A stretch of DNA of 64,000 bases from MVRE01 sp015660965 (GTDB lineage: Archaea; Halobacteriota; Methanomicrobia; Methanomicrobiales; Methanospirillaceae), in assembly GCA_050015095.1 (NCBI GenBank), contig JBEKCC010000006.1, positions 1 to 64,000 on the forward strand. The letters run 5' to 3'. The translations under genes and the position numbers were made by a program. The notes beneath the pieces are model-generated. The model was not told where the DNA came from and searched no databases. It saw nothing but the letters and a program-made list of their open reading frames with translations. Of the stretch, positions 51,784 through 60,688 are shown piece by piece (positions within the stretch are counted from its first letter, which is position 1; each line of letters begins with the position of its first letter).

Positions 51784-52668
51784 TCACTGGAGCGCCGCCA
51801 TTATGGCCTCGTTGATCGCCTCGTAATTCTCGACAACTTCGAAGCTGAACCAGCTCCGCGGGCATTGGTTATAGCAGGCACCGCATTTGATGCACAAGTC
51901 GCGCTCACCTTGGGGCTTGCCATACTCATGAGTAATTGCACGGACTGGGCATGCCGATGCGCAGCTGCCACATCCCATGCAGAGACCTTGGTTGATGACT
52001 TCTGTCATCAAGTCGCAGAAGCAAGCTGTTGTTCCTCGCTGTGCCGCCATCATTAGGGGTGTGAGGTATTTGGTTGCGAGATCCTTCTGCTCCTTTGTTC
52101 CCTTAAGCAGTAGGTATGCCATAACAGCCACGTTTCTGATCATTTGGGGGGACGGAGCACATCCGGGGATGTACACATCGACCTTGATTATATCCCCAAT
52201 CGGCAGGTATGCCTCGTGTTGTGGCTGGTTCTGCTGGCCACCGCGGGAGAACCGGGTGATGTTACCATAACAGGCACAACCGCCAAGTGCTACAACAACT
52301 GCTGACTTTTCACGGGTTTCTTTAATCTCTTGAACTGCAAGTTTGTCATTAATACAGACTGAACCCTCAACGAATGAAACATCAACCTTCTGAATGTGCC
52401 TTACATCTGCAAGTGTGGGCATGTATTTTAGGTCAACGTATCTGTCGAGGAGTGTTAACAATCCACCGTAGTTGTCTGCTAATGCAACAGTACAACCGGT
52501 ACACCCACTCAGGTGTGTATAGCCCACTGTAATCTTGTCTACCACAGGCTTAACCTCCTTTTTCGTTGTTTCCGTTTTTGTTCCTACATCAGCTGGTTTC
52601 TGCGGAGCCGCAGCTTTTTGCGGTTCCTCGCTGACGCTCTTCTTGAAGACGCTTGATAGTAGTCCCAT
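51784..52668 (-). CDS. frhG: Coenzyme F420-reducing hydrogenase, gamma (small) subunit
   Basis: 294 residues. The small subunit binds the proximal and other Fe-S clusters: LSGCTGCTVAL near residue 53, a VALGGCACYGN block, and two C-terminal ferredoxin-type motifs (CMGCGSCASACP and CIKCGACYNQCP). It has an N-terminal Lys/Ala/Pro-rich extension of about 43 residues before VDKITVGYTHLSG that is not needed for the core. The start ATG 52668 is backed by AGGAGTG six bases upstream and overlaps frhD by 80 bases. Confidence 0.96.
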   Translation of the reverse strand: MGLLSSVFKKSVSEEPQKAAAPQKPADVGTKTETTKKEVKPVVDKITVGYTHLSGCTGCTVALADNYGGLLTLLDRYVDLKYMPTLADVRHIQKVDVSFVEGSVCINDKLAVQEIKETREKSAVVVALGGCACYGNITRFSRGGQQNQPQHEAYLPIGDIIKVDVYIPGCAPSPQMIRNVAVMAYLLLKGTKEQKDLATKYLTPLMMAAQRGTTACFCDLMTEVINQGLCMGCGSCASACPVRAITHEYGKPQGERDLCIKCGACYNQCPRSWFSFEVVENYEAINEAIMAALQ

Positions 52669-53128
52669 AATCCACTCCTATTGTTTCCAGTATTACCCGA
52701 ATTGTGTTCGGAATCGCCTTCTGAACTGTTTCAGAAAGTCCGAGTTCAAATTCAGGATCTGTAACCTTTGCTGGTTGGCATCCTATGATCGTAATATCGA
52801 TTTGATCCTTAATACGCTGGAGCGGCTCTGCAAGATCCCATGAATGTGCATCACGGTAACTTCCGGGAGGCAGATCTTCAACCCGTAACTTCGCGATAGT
52901 ACCGGGGTCTGCACCGAAATCAGCGATGTCTACAATCACGAGTTTCTTAGTCACTTCCGGATTAAGTAGCGTAAAAATAAAGTGCGGGCCTCCAAGGCCA
53001 GCATCAACTACTTTTACATTGTCGGGAAGTGTGAGTTTTTGCATTTCCTCAATCACCGCAGGTCCGAATCCATCATCGGCAAACAGGGGATTTCCGCATC
53101 CAACAATTACGATCTCTGGATACAACAT
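52589..53128 (-). CDS. frhD: F420-reducing hydrogenase maturation endopeptidase
   Basis: 179 residues of the HycI/HyaD protease family. It removes the C-terminal peptide of FrhA after nickel insertion. GCGNPLFADDGFG near the N-terminus carries the nickel-binding acidic residues, and VVDAGLGGPH and DAHSWDLAEPL follow. The last ~26 codons run inside the start of frhG in another frame and encode a charged tail (RLQEERQRGTAKS) that may be dispensable. Confidence 0.94.
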   Translation of the reverse strand: MLYPEIVIVGCGNPLFADDGFGPAVIEEMQKLTLPDNVKVVDAGLGGPHFIFTLLNPEVTKKLVIVDIADFGADPGTIAKLRVEDLPPGSYRDAHSWDLAEPLQRIKDQIDITIIGCQPAKVTDPEFELGLSETVQKAIPNTIRVILETIGVDYGTTIKRLQEERQRGTAKSCGSAETS

Positions 53129-53138
53129 CGGGTTACAC

Positions 53139-54506
53139 TCACTGGATGAGCTTCTGAGCCACTAGCTTGTTGTCCTCATCCAATACGATCATGTGGGTAG
53201 CACACGATACACAGGGGTCATACCCACGCATGACAACTTCAGCAAGCTGCCAGGGTGCACCGACAAGTGCAGCACTGCAGGTCGCAAAGTTCCAAGTTGT
53301 CGGAACTAGCATGGAGAAGTACTGGACTTTCCAATCCTTCACACGTGCTATGTGGACATCTGTGCCACGGGGTGCCTCATTCGCTGCCCATCCGAGAGAA
53401 CCATCGCCATCTGGGACAAAGTCTGCCATGACCTTTCCACTGGGATTCAATGCGTCAATGCAGTCAATCATTTCGTAGAAAGAATCCTGGTATTCCATCT
53501 CTCGAGCAACGTTCTGGCCAACAGTACCTTTCTCATCAAAGTTCTTGTAAGTGACAAGACGTGCACGTGGACCGACTTCAACGGGTTGTCCATCATACAT
53601 CGGGATACCAGTGCAAGCTTCCATCTGTGGGTTGACTTTGGTTCCCATCTTGGTGGTTCCACCTACGGGGTATTTCGGCTCTTCAAGTGAGATTTCCATC
53701 TCACCCATGTACCAGTCCCACGGCCGGACTTCCTTGAATCGGTTAATGTCCCAGGAGGGGCATTCTTCAAGGCTTGAGCTGCCATAGAACGCATCAGTTG
53801 CAAGGTAACCCTGGTCATGATAACCGAGGTCCTTAGGTAGTGGAACTTTCATGCCGCCGACGTCAACCCAGTCTCTCTTCTGGTAGTTGCGGAGGACTGC
53901 AATCATGAACTCAGCTTGTTGGTGAGCAAGAACAAGTCCTTCCTTTGCAAGATCATACATTTTCGTCTTTGCCTGCTCGGAGCAGTTCCTATACATACCG
54001 CCGACACGGGTATTGCTCGGGTGGATACATTCTCCACCAGCAATTTGGCCGATAGTCTGACCGATCTCACGGATCCTCTGAATGCGCTTTGCTACGCTGC
54101 GCACCGGCTCTTCTGGTGTGAATGGGTTGACCTTGACCTCTGTTCCCGGTATATATAAGTCCGGTAGAATCAGGATGTCGTGCAGTGCAATGCTATGGGC
54201 CCGGTTGGCTAGCTGAAGGATATGACGAAGCATCTTTGCATCCTTGGGAATTTCACACTTAATGGATGCTTCCATTGCTTCAGTACCTGCCAAATTATGC
54301 GCAATCGGACAGATACCACAGACACGGGATGCGATCTTGGGCACCTGCTCGGGTGTCTTTCCGATGGCGAGTTTTTCAACTCCCCTTACCGGAGTAATAG
54401 AACACCAATTACCCTTCTCGATGATGCCTGCGTCGTTAACCTTCAAGACAAGTTTTGAGTGACCCTCATGTCTTGTGGTTGGGGAAATCTCTACAACTTT
54501 CGACAA
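53139..54506 (-). CDS. frhA: Coenzyme F420-reducing hydrogenase, alpha (large, NiFe) subunit
   Basis: 455 residues. It holds the Ni-Fe site: C63 and C66 in RVCGICPIAH and C432 and C435 in DPCVSCATH. The sequence continues 17 residues past H438, the peptide that FrhD should remove. All four ligands are cysteine, so this is not a selenocysteine form. The start is TTG 54506 with GAGGCGAT about 8 bases upstream; no ATG lies before the conserved EISPTTRHEGHSKL. First gene of frhADGB, which oxidises H2 with F420 for methanogenesis. Confidence 0.97.
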   Translation of the reverse strand: MSKVVEISPTTRHEGHSKLVLKVNDAGIIEKGNWCSITPVRGVEKLAIGKTPEQVPKIASRVCGICPIAHNLAGTEAMEASIKCEIPKDAKMLRHILQLANRAHSIALHDILILPDLYIPGTEVKVNPFTPEEPVRSVAKRIQRIREIGQTIGQIAGGECIHPSNTRVGGMYRNCSEQAKTKMYDLAKEGLVLAHQQAEFMIAVLRNYQKRDWVDVGGMKVPLPKDLGYHDQGYLATDAFYGSSSLEECPSWDINRFKEVRPWDWYMGEMEISLEEPKYPVGGTTKMGTKVNPQMEACTGIPMYDGQPVEVGPRARLVTYKNFDEKGTVGQNVAREMEYQDSFYEMIDCIDALNPSGKVMADFVPDGDGSLGWAANEAPRGTDVHIARVKDWKVQYFSMLVPTTWNFATCSAALVGAPWQLAEVVMRGYDPCVSCATHMIVLDEDNKLVAQKLIQ

Positions 54507-54808
54507 TATTATCGCCTCATTTGTGTTGTTTTGTTCACAGCGCTATACAAAATTTTCTTCTTAGATCTCTCATCTCTAGAGATAATTGACCGTACAAAGT
54601 ACGTTCGACTTTAGTTAGGTGTATCAATTTAATAACCCTTTTTAATTAGATCTGATCGTATTACAAGACGTAAATGCAATAATAAATCGATATTTTCAAA
54701 AAACCAATGTGCAATAATTTTTATCTCTATTAGCTTTTGTTAAATGAAATATAATTCTCTCTACCATAATCAAATAAAATTTAAAGATTTTTTACTAACA
54801 ATTGCTAT
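54507..54808. promoter_or_regulatory. frhA upstream region with two palindromes
   Basis: 302 bases without a gene, AT-rich. It holds the perfect 12-bp palindrome ATCTCTAGAGAT (54572-54583) and the interrupted palindrome CGTAC-AAA-GTACG (54591-54603), with centres 19.5 bases apart. Both lie 66-98 bases before the frhA TTG, on the promoter side, so they are candidate regulator sites. The part near 54809 carries A/T runs expected for the end of mptA. Confidence 0.5.
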
Positions 54809-55819
54809 TCAATCCGATACATGCAATCGATCGCCGTTTAGTTCATCTATAAGTTCAGCGATTGTAGCTCGCCTTTCCGCATAGGCGTCGTGTTGATGGA
54901 TACTCTCTTCATTAGTTTGTTTAATTGTGACTACAGAATCACCAGAAAGATACTCAAACTGGGCAAGAACCATCTTTGCCATTTCCCGCACACAATCTTC
55001 GACGAAACGGGGATTCTTGTGTGCGGCAAGCACGACGTGGCTTTCATCTCCTCGTTTCAACAGTTCATATATCCCACTACTCATCGAATCTTTTAATATG
55101 ACTATAATCTTTTCCAGATCAACGGTCTGGTCATCGTCTGTCTCGATACAGAGAAAACCCCGTCCTCTCTGATTATGGGTTGCCATCGGGACTTCGGAAA
55201 AGAACTTTTCAATTGTTCCTTCCTCAACTCCGAGAGTATGAAATACATGCGTTGCCCTTTCTTTCATAATGTTTTGAGCACAAGGGCAGGCTGTCATACC
55301 TGTTACTTCAGCGCCAATGCTTTTACGAACAATGGGTTGACGGAACGTTCGACGTGCAATTGCACGGGCATGAACCTTAACCACTTCATGGCAAGTGGTG
55401 TGACTTACGGGAGTTTCACGCTTAACCATGAATTCGCTTCTCATCAGTACCTCTGTTCGGTCTGCATACTCATGACGATCAAGAAGCTTGCGGGCAACGG
55501 CACTACATAAATTCTCAATTTCGTTCACTTTGCCGTCAATGGCTTGCTGTAGTACCTCATCGATTACCTCAAAATTCCGTGAAAGGTTCGCCCCTTTCAA
55601 GCTTCCCGGGAGGTCAACGAAAATGTCAAAAGATGAAATAAAGATAATAGGTCGTTTTTCAGGGCGTGCAACTTCCACGAGTTTTTTAACACCTTTCACC
55701 CCTACTCTTGTAAGGTTGATCCTAACATCTGGCGATGTTGCTTGAATGTCAGGCAATTCCCGGGCAAACGAGTTCTCGGGTTTGTCATTCGTGCTAGTGT
55801 GGGGAATAGATAATCCCAT
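54809..55819 (-). CDS. mptA: GTP cyclohydrolase MptA (GTPCH-IV/FolE2 family)
   Basis: 336 residues. Converts GTP to 7,8-dihydroneopterin 2',3'-cyclic phosphate, the first step to tetrahydromethanopterin. The family landmarks are INLTRVGVKGVKKLVEV, the catalytic and metal-binding MTACPCAQNIMKERATHVF, MATHNQRGRG and the HKNPRFVEDCVREMA block. It is divergent from ilvC. It also feeds QueD indirectly, as both draw on the pterin pathway. Confidence 0.95.
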   Translation of the reverse strand: MGLSIPHTSTNDKPENSFARELPDIQATSPDVRINLTRVGVKGVKKLVEVARPEKRPIIFISSFDIFVDLPGSLKGANLSRNFEVIDEVLQQAIDGKVNEIENLCSAVARKLLDRHEYADRTEVLMRSEFMVKRETPVSHTTCHEVVKVHARAIARRTFRQPIVRKSIGAEVTGMTACPCAQNIMKERATHVFHTLGVEEGTIEKFFSEVPMATHNQRGRGFLCIETDDDQTVDLEKIIVILKDSMSSGIYELLKRGDESHVVLAAHKNPRFVEDCVREMAKMVLAQFEYLSGDSVVTIKQTNEESIHQHDAYAERRATIAELIDELNGDRLHVSD

Positions 55820-55857
55820 CCTTGTGGTTATCTTATCGTGTGCTCTTGAGTTGTCTT

Positions 55858-55870
55858 CATATAATATTTA
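55858..55870 (+). promoter_or_regulatory. TATA box for ilvC
   Basis: CATATAATATTTA lies 33-46 bases before ATG 55904. With a typical spacing this gives a leader of about 15 bases, containing the AAAGGAAGT ribosome site. Confidence 0.55.
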
Positions 55871-55903
55871 TGTGCTTTGTTGCTGATATCAAAAGGAAGT
55901 GCT

Positions 55904-56893
55904 ATGGTTAAAAAATATTATGAGTCTGATGCCGATCTCGGTGTCCTGAAAGGGAAAAAGATTGCCGTGATTGGTTATGGTTCACAAGGACGTGGGCAAT
56001 CGTTGAATCTTAAAGATAGTGGGCTCGACGTTGTTATTGGGTTGCGCCCAGGAAAAAGCTGGGATGCGGCAAGCAAAGATGGGCAAAAAGTTATGCCGGT
56101 CTCCGATGCAGTGAAAAAATCGGAAATTATCCAAATCTTGGTTCCCGATGAACTCCAAGCTGCATTGTACCGTACTGAGATTATGCCGTTCTTATCTGAC
56201 AAAAAATGTTTAATGTTCTCTCATGGATTCAATATCCATTTTGGTCAGATACTCCCGCCTCAGAAAATTGATGTTATCATGGTTGCGCCAAAAGGACCCG
56301 GTGCCATGGTGCGCCGCCAATACGAAGATGGGAAAGGAGTTCCTGCCCTCATTGCCATTCACCAGGATTATACCGGAAATGCTCATAAAATAGCACTCGC
56401 GTATGCAAAAGCTATTGGAGCGACACGAGCGGTTGTGCTTGAAACTACGTTCCGTGAAGAAACAGAAACCGATCTCTTTGGTGAACAGGCCGTTCTATGC
56501 GGAGGTACTACCTCTTTAGTCAAAGCAGGGTTTGAGACGCTTGTCGATGCCGGTTATTCTCCTGAAATGGCATACCTTGAAGTCTGCCACGAGTTGAAGT
56601 TAATCGTCGATTTGATTTACGAGGGGGGTCTCACGAATATGCGAAAATATATTAGCAACACTGCACAGTATGGCGATCTGACTCGTGGTCCACGTGTAAT
56701 AGGACCAGAGGTCTATGTCGCGATGCAGGAAATTCTCAAAGACATTCAGGACGGTAGTTTCGCAAGGGAATGGATGCTGGAGAATCTGGTCAATCGGCCA
56801 GTCTTTAATGCACTTACCAAAGCAGATGAGGAGCATCTAATTGAGGACATCGGGCGCGAAGTCCGAGCCATGATGCCCCAGTTTAAAAAATAG
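55904..56893 (+). CDS. ilvC: Ketol-acid reductoisomerase
   Basis: 329 residues from ATG 55904. NAD(P)H-dependent step of valine, leucine and isoleucine synthesis. The N-terminal Rossmann loop IAVIGYGSQGRGQ, the VAPKGPGAMVR strand, and the Mg-binding acidic residues of the knotted C-terminal domain (TDLFGEQAVLCGG, LEVCHELKLIVDLIYEGG) are intact. The frame upstream to 55877 adds nine residues unlike the family. No other branched-chain gene is in the window. Confidence 0.96.
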   Translation: MVKKYYESDADLGVLKGKKIAVIGYGSQGRGQSLNLKDSGLDVVIGLRPGKSWDAASKDGQKVMPVSDAVKKSEIIQILVPDELQAALYRTEIMPFLSDKKCLMFSHGFNIHFGQILPPQKIDVIMVAPKGPGAMVRRQYEDGKGVPALIAIHQDYTGNAHKIALAYAKAIGATRAVVLETTFREETETDLFGEQAVLCGGTTSLVKAGFETLVDAGYSPEMAYLEVCHELKLIVDLIYEGGLTNMRKYISNTAQYGDLTRGPRVIGPEVYVAMQEILKDIQDGSFAREWMLENLVNRPVFNALTKADEEHLIEDIGREVRAMMPQFKK

Positions 56894-56940
56894 AATAATA
56901 TCTGGCAACCTTTTTTTCTCGGAATACAGATATCTCTGTT

Positions 56941-57423
56941 ATGGCACGGTGTATTATTTATTATTCATATTCTGGTACCACTCGTCGTCTTGCAAAAAAA
57001 GTTAAGGCTGCCTGTGGTGCTGATAGTATTGAGGTAACCTCTAATAAAACTTATAATGCACTCACCGTCTATCCCCTTGGAAGTTACCGGGCGAGCAAAG
57101 GTGAAAAGGATCCTATCGAACCGAAAAAAATCGATGTAACTAGATATGACTTGATTATATTGGGCACGCCGGTTTGGGCTTGGAAACCAACTCCCGCTAT
57201 GAACGCGGCAATTGCAGCTTTAAAAGGATGTGAAGGGAAAAAGGCAATTATCTTTGCAACGTGTGGTGGTCAACCTGGTAAAACGATTGACATCATGAAG
57301 AAGCAACTCGAGTCTCAAGGCGTGAAGGTTATTGGAGATTTTATTTTTAATAGAAAAGATGTAAGGGATGGAAAAAAAATTAACGAGTTAATTGTATCTG
57401 TCAATGCCACAATAACTGAATAA
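56941..57423 (+). CDS. Flavodoxin family protein
   Basis: 160 residues. The FMN phosphate loop is IIYYSYSGTTRRLAKKV, and the isoalloxazine loops are GTPVWAWKPTPAMNAA and ATCGGQPGKTID. The fold is that of a short-chain flavodoxin used as an electron carrier or redox enzyme. It has an insertion near 45-65 (VYPLGSYRASKGEKDPIEP) found in similar archaeal proteins. It may be a separate transcription unit 47 bases after ilvC. Confidence 0.9.
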   Translation: MARCIIYYSYSGTTRRLAKKVKAACGADSIEVTSNKTYNALTVYPLGSYRASKGEKDPIEPKKIDVTRYDLIILGTPVWAWKPTPAMNAAIAALKGCEGKKAIIFATCGGQPGKTIDIMKKQLESQGVKVIGDFIFNRKDVRDGKKINELIVSVNATITE

Positions 57424-57438
57424 CTATTTTTAGCTCAA

Positions 57439-59520
57439 TCATTTCTTTGATTTGTGCATTAGATTCGTGAGAGATGAAAGTGCGTTCTCCATCTCTTTTT
57501 TATTTATTGAAAATGAATTCTTTCCAACTGTTACATTTAATGCATCTCCGCCAACATCTCCAATGACGTTATAAACAAGTCCTTTAAGTGCAGATTCGTT
57601 CGTAAATGCGGCAAGAAATCGCCCATATGTCTCTGAAAACAACTGTTCGTAGGGATCACCATTAATTCGAACAGTCGCTTGGGGAGCTATAACTGAAAGT
57701 GCAGCAACAAGACCACCTTGTGATAAATCGGTGACTGCAATAAAGTCATCATTCTCCATGTTTGTGCGAATAGTATCAACAATGGTGGGATCCGCTTGAT
57801 CGGGTGCAGCACCGCCGCATGCGGTAATGTCATCAAGAACCGAACCTCCAAAGTGGGCCCCTGCGGTACCAATTAATGCAATCTCGGATCCATCAGGTGG
57901 CTGGAGCCATTGTTTAATCTGCCCTTTACCTACCATTCCAATTGTCGGGGTCGGTTTGATTTTCGTATTGAACTCGTCACTTTCATTATAGAGTGAGACA
58001 TTACCTCCAACAACAGGGATATTCATTTTGCGTGCCATATCACCCATTCCCAATATTGATTGTTCTAATTGCCAGAAGATTTCTGGATGAATTGGACTTG
58101 CAAAATTGAGACAATCTAGCAAGCAGAGAGGAGTTGCACCCATGCAGGCAAGGTTCGCTGCATTTTCATAGACAGCATTTGCAGTTCCTGCATAAGGTTT
58201 GAGGTAAATTTGTCGTGGGTTACAACCACAGGAAAGGACGAGAGCTGAATCCTCTAAACGCAAGACGGCAGCGTCATTTACAAGGGATATAGTCCTCGTT
58301 TGTACATCGTGGTCGTATTGCTCAATTACCCAATCTTTGCGTGCGACTTCGGGATGCGCAAGAATCTGCAGAGTAAGCGATTTCAAACTTTTTCTTGGAC
58401 GTTTAAACGGCTTCTCAGCATTATATGCCTTTCTCTCCCAAATACACAGAGGTGTCTCTCCGGATAAAAGGAGAATGGGAAGGTCGCAGACGACTTCCCC
58501 ATGGAATTTTACAATATATTTCGGTTCAGCAATAACTTCACCGATGTTGCTCCATTTGAGATCGTATTTCTCTGCGATTTTTCCCATAAGCTCAACGTCT
58601 TGAGAAGCAACTTCAATTAGCATCCGTTCTTGTGATTCAGCAACCATTATTTCGAACGGTTTCATTCCCAGTTCACGTTGATGGACACGGTCAGCATGGA
58701 TCAATCCACCAAATGTACTACACATCTCACTTGATGCTCCTGCAAGTCCTGCAGCACCAAGATCTCGACAAGAGAATACCTTGCCCGTTTCAGTCATTTC
58801 GAGAATTGCATCAATAACTAGTTTTTCTGTAAATGGGTCACCAATCTGGACGCTGGGTCTGTCGTCTGCTTCCGCACCTTCAGAAAGATCCCGAGATGCA
58901 AATGACGCCCCGCCAAGTCCATCTCTACCGGTTGTTGCACCTATAAGAACTAGATTATTACCAGGTTTTTTCACGCGTGCCGTTATGAATTTGTCAGGAT
59001 GAACAGTACCTACACAAACAACGTTGACGAGTGGGTTACCAGAAAAGTCTGGATCAAAACAGAGATCTCCCCGTACAACTGGAACTCCTATACAATTGCC
59101 ATAACCGCCAATCCCACTTACTACATGTTCAAACAGGTGCCTGTTCTTGTCGCTATCAAGGGTGCCAAAAAAGAGGGGGTCCATCAGTGCGATTGGTCGT
59201 GAACCCATAGAAAGAACGTCGCGGACAATTCCACCAACACCCGTCGCTGCACCATCGTGTGGATCGACATAGCTCGGATGGTTATGGCTTTCCATAGATA
59301 CTGCAAGAGCACAGGTTGGAGAAAAACGTACAATTGCCGCATCGTCACCAGGTCCTAAAAGGACATTCTCTCCTTGTGTTGGTAGCGTTCGAAGCAGTGT
59401 TTTTGTTGATCGATAACTGCAGTGTTCGCTCCAAAGGTTCTCAAAACAGGCGAGTTCAACATCAGTAGGTTCCCGTCCGAGTTTTTTGCGGATAATGGCA
59501 CAATCCTCTGCAGACAACAT
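57439..59520 (-). CDS. purL: Phosphoribosylformylglycinamidine synthase II
   Basis: 693 residues from ATG 59520 (MLSAEDCAIIRKKLGREPTD). The FGAM synthase step of purine synthesis, as the ATPase subunit that works with PurQ and PurS. Two AIR-synthase-related domains are present; the first carries WSEHCSYRSTKTLL, SMESHNHPSYVDP and the ATP-binding GIGGYGNC. An in-frame ATG at 59532 would add four residues. PurQ and PurS are not in the window. It ends 15 bases from the convergent flavodoxin gene. Confidence 0.96.
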   Translation of the reverse strand: MLSAEDCAIIRKKLGREPTDVELACFENLWSEHCSYRSTKTLLRTLPTQGENVLLGPGDDAAIVRFSPTCALAVSMESHNHPSYVDPHDGAATGVGGIVRDVLSMGSRPIALMDPLFFGTLDSDKNRHLFEHVVSGIGGYGNCIGVPVVRGDLCFDPDFSGNPLVNVVCVGTVHPDKFITARVKKPGNNLVLIGATTGRDGLGGASFASRDLSEGAEADDRPSVQIGDPFTEKLVIDAILEMTETGKVFSCRDLGAAGLAGASSEMCSTFGGLIHADRVHQRELGMKPFEIMVAESQERMLIEVASQDVELMGKIAEKYDLKWSNIGEVIAEPKYIVKFHGEVVCDLPILLLSGETPLCIWERKAYNAEKPFKRPRKSLKSLTLQILAHPEVARKDWVIEQYDHDVQTRTISLVNDAAVLRLEDSALVLSCGCNPRQIYLKPYAGTANAVYENAANLACMGATPLCLLDCLNFASPIHPEIFWQLEQSILGMGDMARKMNIPVVGGNVSLYNESDEFNTKIKPTPTIGMVGKGQIKQWLQPPDGSEIALIGTAGAHFGGSVLDDITACGGAAPDQADPTIVDTIRTNMENDDFIAVTDLSQGGLVAALSVIAPQATVRINGDPYEQLFSETYGRFLAAFTNESALKGLVYNVIGDVGGDALNVTVGKNSFSINKKEMENALSSLTNLMHKSKK

Positions 59521-59659
59521 GTGACAAAACATCTTTTTGTCAACCTTATTATATCATATCCCAACAAGATCTCGCACTTTTTTGCCATCTTATTCCGTCC
59601 CAGTCTAACAGAATGAGTCTGAGAAAGACTTTTGGTTGTGTTGCACCTCTATATGTACG

Positions 59660-60274
59660 ATGACCGATTCTTATGAAAACTTATTAAAAAATGCGTACTC
59701 AAAGATATCCGAAGTCAGTATCTCTTCAGAGCGTTTTGTGGTTCCTGAAGCTAAAGCGTATATTGAAGGAAAGACGACGGTCCTAGAGAATTTTGTTGAA
59801 ATTGCCGATAAAGTCCGTCGCGACCATGATCATCTTCTGAAATATCTTCTCGGAGAGCTTGGTACATCGGGTAAGATTGACGGGAACCGTGCTATTTTTA
59901 ACGGGAAATTTGAGATATCCCTAATAAAAACGATCATTAAAAATTATGTCGATGACTATGTCGTATGCTCAGAATGCGGTAGACCCGATACACGACTAGT
60001 AAAAGATGATCGGATACTCCTCCTACGCTGCGATGCCTGTGGTGGTCACCGACCAGTAAGAAAACGTAAGGCACGTACTGAACCTATGGAAAAAAGCCTT
60101 GAAGAAGGAGCAGTTTTGGATTTGGAGATCCAATCGCTTTCTCGTCGCGGGGACGGAGTCGTGAAAATGGGGCGTTATATCATTTATGTAGCAAACGCGA
60201 AACCGGGTCAGGCTGTAAAAGTTAAAATCACCAGGATTTCAGGATCTATTGTATTTACTGAACGAGCGTCATGA
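59660..60274 (+). CDS. eif2b: Translation initiation factor aIF2 subunit beta with C-terminal TRAM domain
   Basis: 204 residues from ATG 59660 (MTDSYENLL). The aIF2-beta core spans residues 20-135 with the zinc ribbon CSECGRPDTRL ... CDACGGHRPVR. From about 143 to the end follows a TRAM RNA-binding domain (AVLDLEIQSLSRRGDGVVKM, YVANAKPGQAVKVKITRI), which the usual 135-140 residue aIF2-beta lacks. The gamma subunit is encoded 50 kb away in the window. The upstream in-frame codons (from 59636) are unlikely to be used. Confidence 0.93.
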   Translation: MTDSYENLLKNAYSKISEVSISSERFVVPEAKAYIEGKTTVLENFVEIADKVRRDHDHLLKYLLGELGTSGKIDGNRAIFNGKFEISLIKTIIKNYVDDYVVCSECGRPDTRLVKDDRILLLRCDACGGHRPVRKRKARTEPMEKSLEEGAVLDLEIQSLSRRGDGVVKMGRYIIYVANAKPGQAVKVKITRISGSIVFTERAS

Positions 60275-60343
60275 TCTATTAAATAAAAAAATTTTAGAAA
60301 ACTTTGAAAAGTAAAAAAACTTGATTATCATCAATTTTGTATC
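60275..60343. terminator. Convergent terminator region between aIF2-beta and rpoL
   Basis: The gap between the convergent genes has A- and T-runs on both strands (seven A at about 60286-60292, seven A at 60314-60320, T-rich towards 60344), giving possible stop sites for both units. Confidence 0.4.
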
Positions 60344-60613
60344 TTATTTCTTTACCAGTCCTTTCATGAGTTTGTCACAGTTCTTTGATAATCTTTTACA
60401 CGCGTCACGGATAACGACAAACGGGTCCTTCTTCCCTTTTGTTGTGACGAGAAGTTCTGGATCGGAGAACTGGAATTCGATCATATATTTCGCGACATCA
60501 ACAGAGGGATCCCGAAGAATCTCATCGATAAGGGCATTCATGAACGTATGTCCTTCTCCTTGAATAACGAGTCGCACCTTGTTGTTCTCCTGCTCGATTA
60601 CTTTTACGATCAT
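60344..60613 (-). CDS. rpoL: DNA-directed RNA polymerase subunit L (Rpo11)
   Basis: 89 residues from ATG 60613 (MIVKVIEQENNKVRL). The subunit pairs with Rpo3 in the alpha-like assembly platform. The block GEGHTFMNALIDEILRDPSV is diagnostic. The frame upstream to 60664 has no family match and overlaps the gap before the MBL gene. It is the last gene of a row with the MBL hydrolase, AAA ATPase and peptidases. Confidence 0.95.
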   Translation of the reverse strand: MIVKVIEQENNKVRLVIQGEGHTFMNALIDEILRDPSVDVAKYMIEFQFSDPELLVTTKGKKDPFVVIRDACKRLSKNCDKLMKGLVKK

Positions 60614-60688
60614 GCACCTATCTGTGGGGAGCTGAAAATGATTAATGTATGGGTATAGTAGCACCGTTCAAGCGAATCGTAAACATAT

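Noticed and set aside
53139..54506. Selenocysteine in FrhA
   Set aside because: All four Ni-Fe ligands are encoded by cysteine codons and no in-frame TGA is present in the gene.
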